Shown here in pieces: positions 63,779-64,000 of a DNA stretch of 64,000 nt. The first letter of the stretch is position 1. Each line of letters begins with the position of its first letter. The notes under the pieces are model-generated. The model searched no databases. It saw only the letters and a program-made list of their open reading frames with translations, and was not told the DNA's origin. A program made the translations under genes and the position numbers. This DNA is from Ziziphus jujuba. Taxonomy: Eukaryota; Streptophyta; Magnoliopsida; Rosales; Rhamnaceae. The DNA is taken from positions 28,906,001-28,970,000 of the forward strand of contig NC_083388.1 in NCBI RefSeq assembly GCF_031755915.1. Direction: 5' to 3'.

Positions 63779-64000
63779 ATTAACATCTAAAAGAAATAGA
63801 ACTTTAGAAGGAATTATTTTGATTCAACCATCTCATTTTTGATTTGCATACTTGCATTGGATATTTTAAATACCTACTAATCGTATAATATCCTCAGTTA
63901 TTTTTATCTCTTTTGTGCAAGTCAGAAATAGTAACCGATTTAATAAATCTATTTGATGGAGTTCCAAAAATAATTTACTTATCATATTATTAATCATGAA
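63779..64000. other. Plastid atpI-rps2 spacer copy, runs off window
   Basis: AT-rich plastid-type spacer. rps2 is expected beyond the right edge. Confidence 0.5.

Overview
The window is nuclear DNA of a flowering plant, most likely a eudicot. It has intron-rich plant genes, Ty1/copia and Ty3/gypsy LTRs, MITEs, a Cassandra-type 5S-bearing element and a long block of decayed plastid DNA. The species cannot be named from this sequence.

Layout. (1) 1-784: the last four exons of a UPF3-like nonsense-mediated-decay gene. (2) 785-6142: intergenic DNA with a degenerate TRIM-like element and one MITE. (3) 6143-17700: an 11-exon LRR-II (SERK/NIK-type) receptor kinase, the only complete host gene. Its introns carry two MITEs of one family, and the 5.1-kb intron inside the kinase domain holds an LTR pair, a Cassandra-like three-LTR array and another MITE. 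(4) 17701-24414: AT-rich DNA, a 2.86-kb solo LTR, a telomere-repeat-bearing LTR fragment and an unidentified, higher-GC segment that looks organellar. (5) 24415-39400: a nest. Copia-B (target duplication caaga) was split by minus-strand copia-C (gggaa), which was in turn split by a second copy of the 2.86-kb solo LTR (tagaa). (6) 39401-64000: after a short stretch of the same unidentified organelle-like DNA, a nuclear copy of the plastid large single-copy region runs in native order and orientation: psbA, trnK/matK, rps16, trnQ, psbK, psbI, trnS, trnG, atpA, atpF, atpH, atpI. trnR is missing. This block is broken by copia-A (6.2 kb, target duplication aaatt), by two inverted 1.1-kb solo LTRs (in the trnG intron and in atpA), and by a 0.57-kb foreign piece inside matK.

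How it fits together. Only the UPF3-like gene and the receptor kinase look like working host genes. Nearly every plastid gene carries frameshifts, stops or deletions, and many changes are C-to-T or G-to-A, as expected for methylated nuclear DNA. psbI alone keeps an open frame. Copia-A is the youngest-looking autonomous-type element, with near-identical LTRs and one 7-bp frameshifting deletion in an otherwise open polyprotein. I found no previously undescribed biological system; the main interest is the datable nest of insertions in organelle-derived DNA. All family assignments are by reading; no search or alignment was run.
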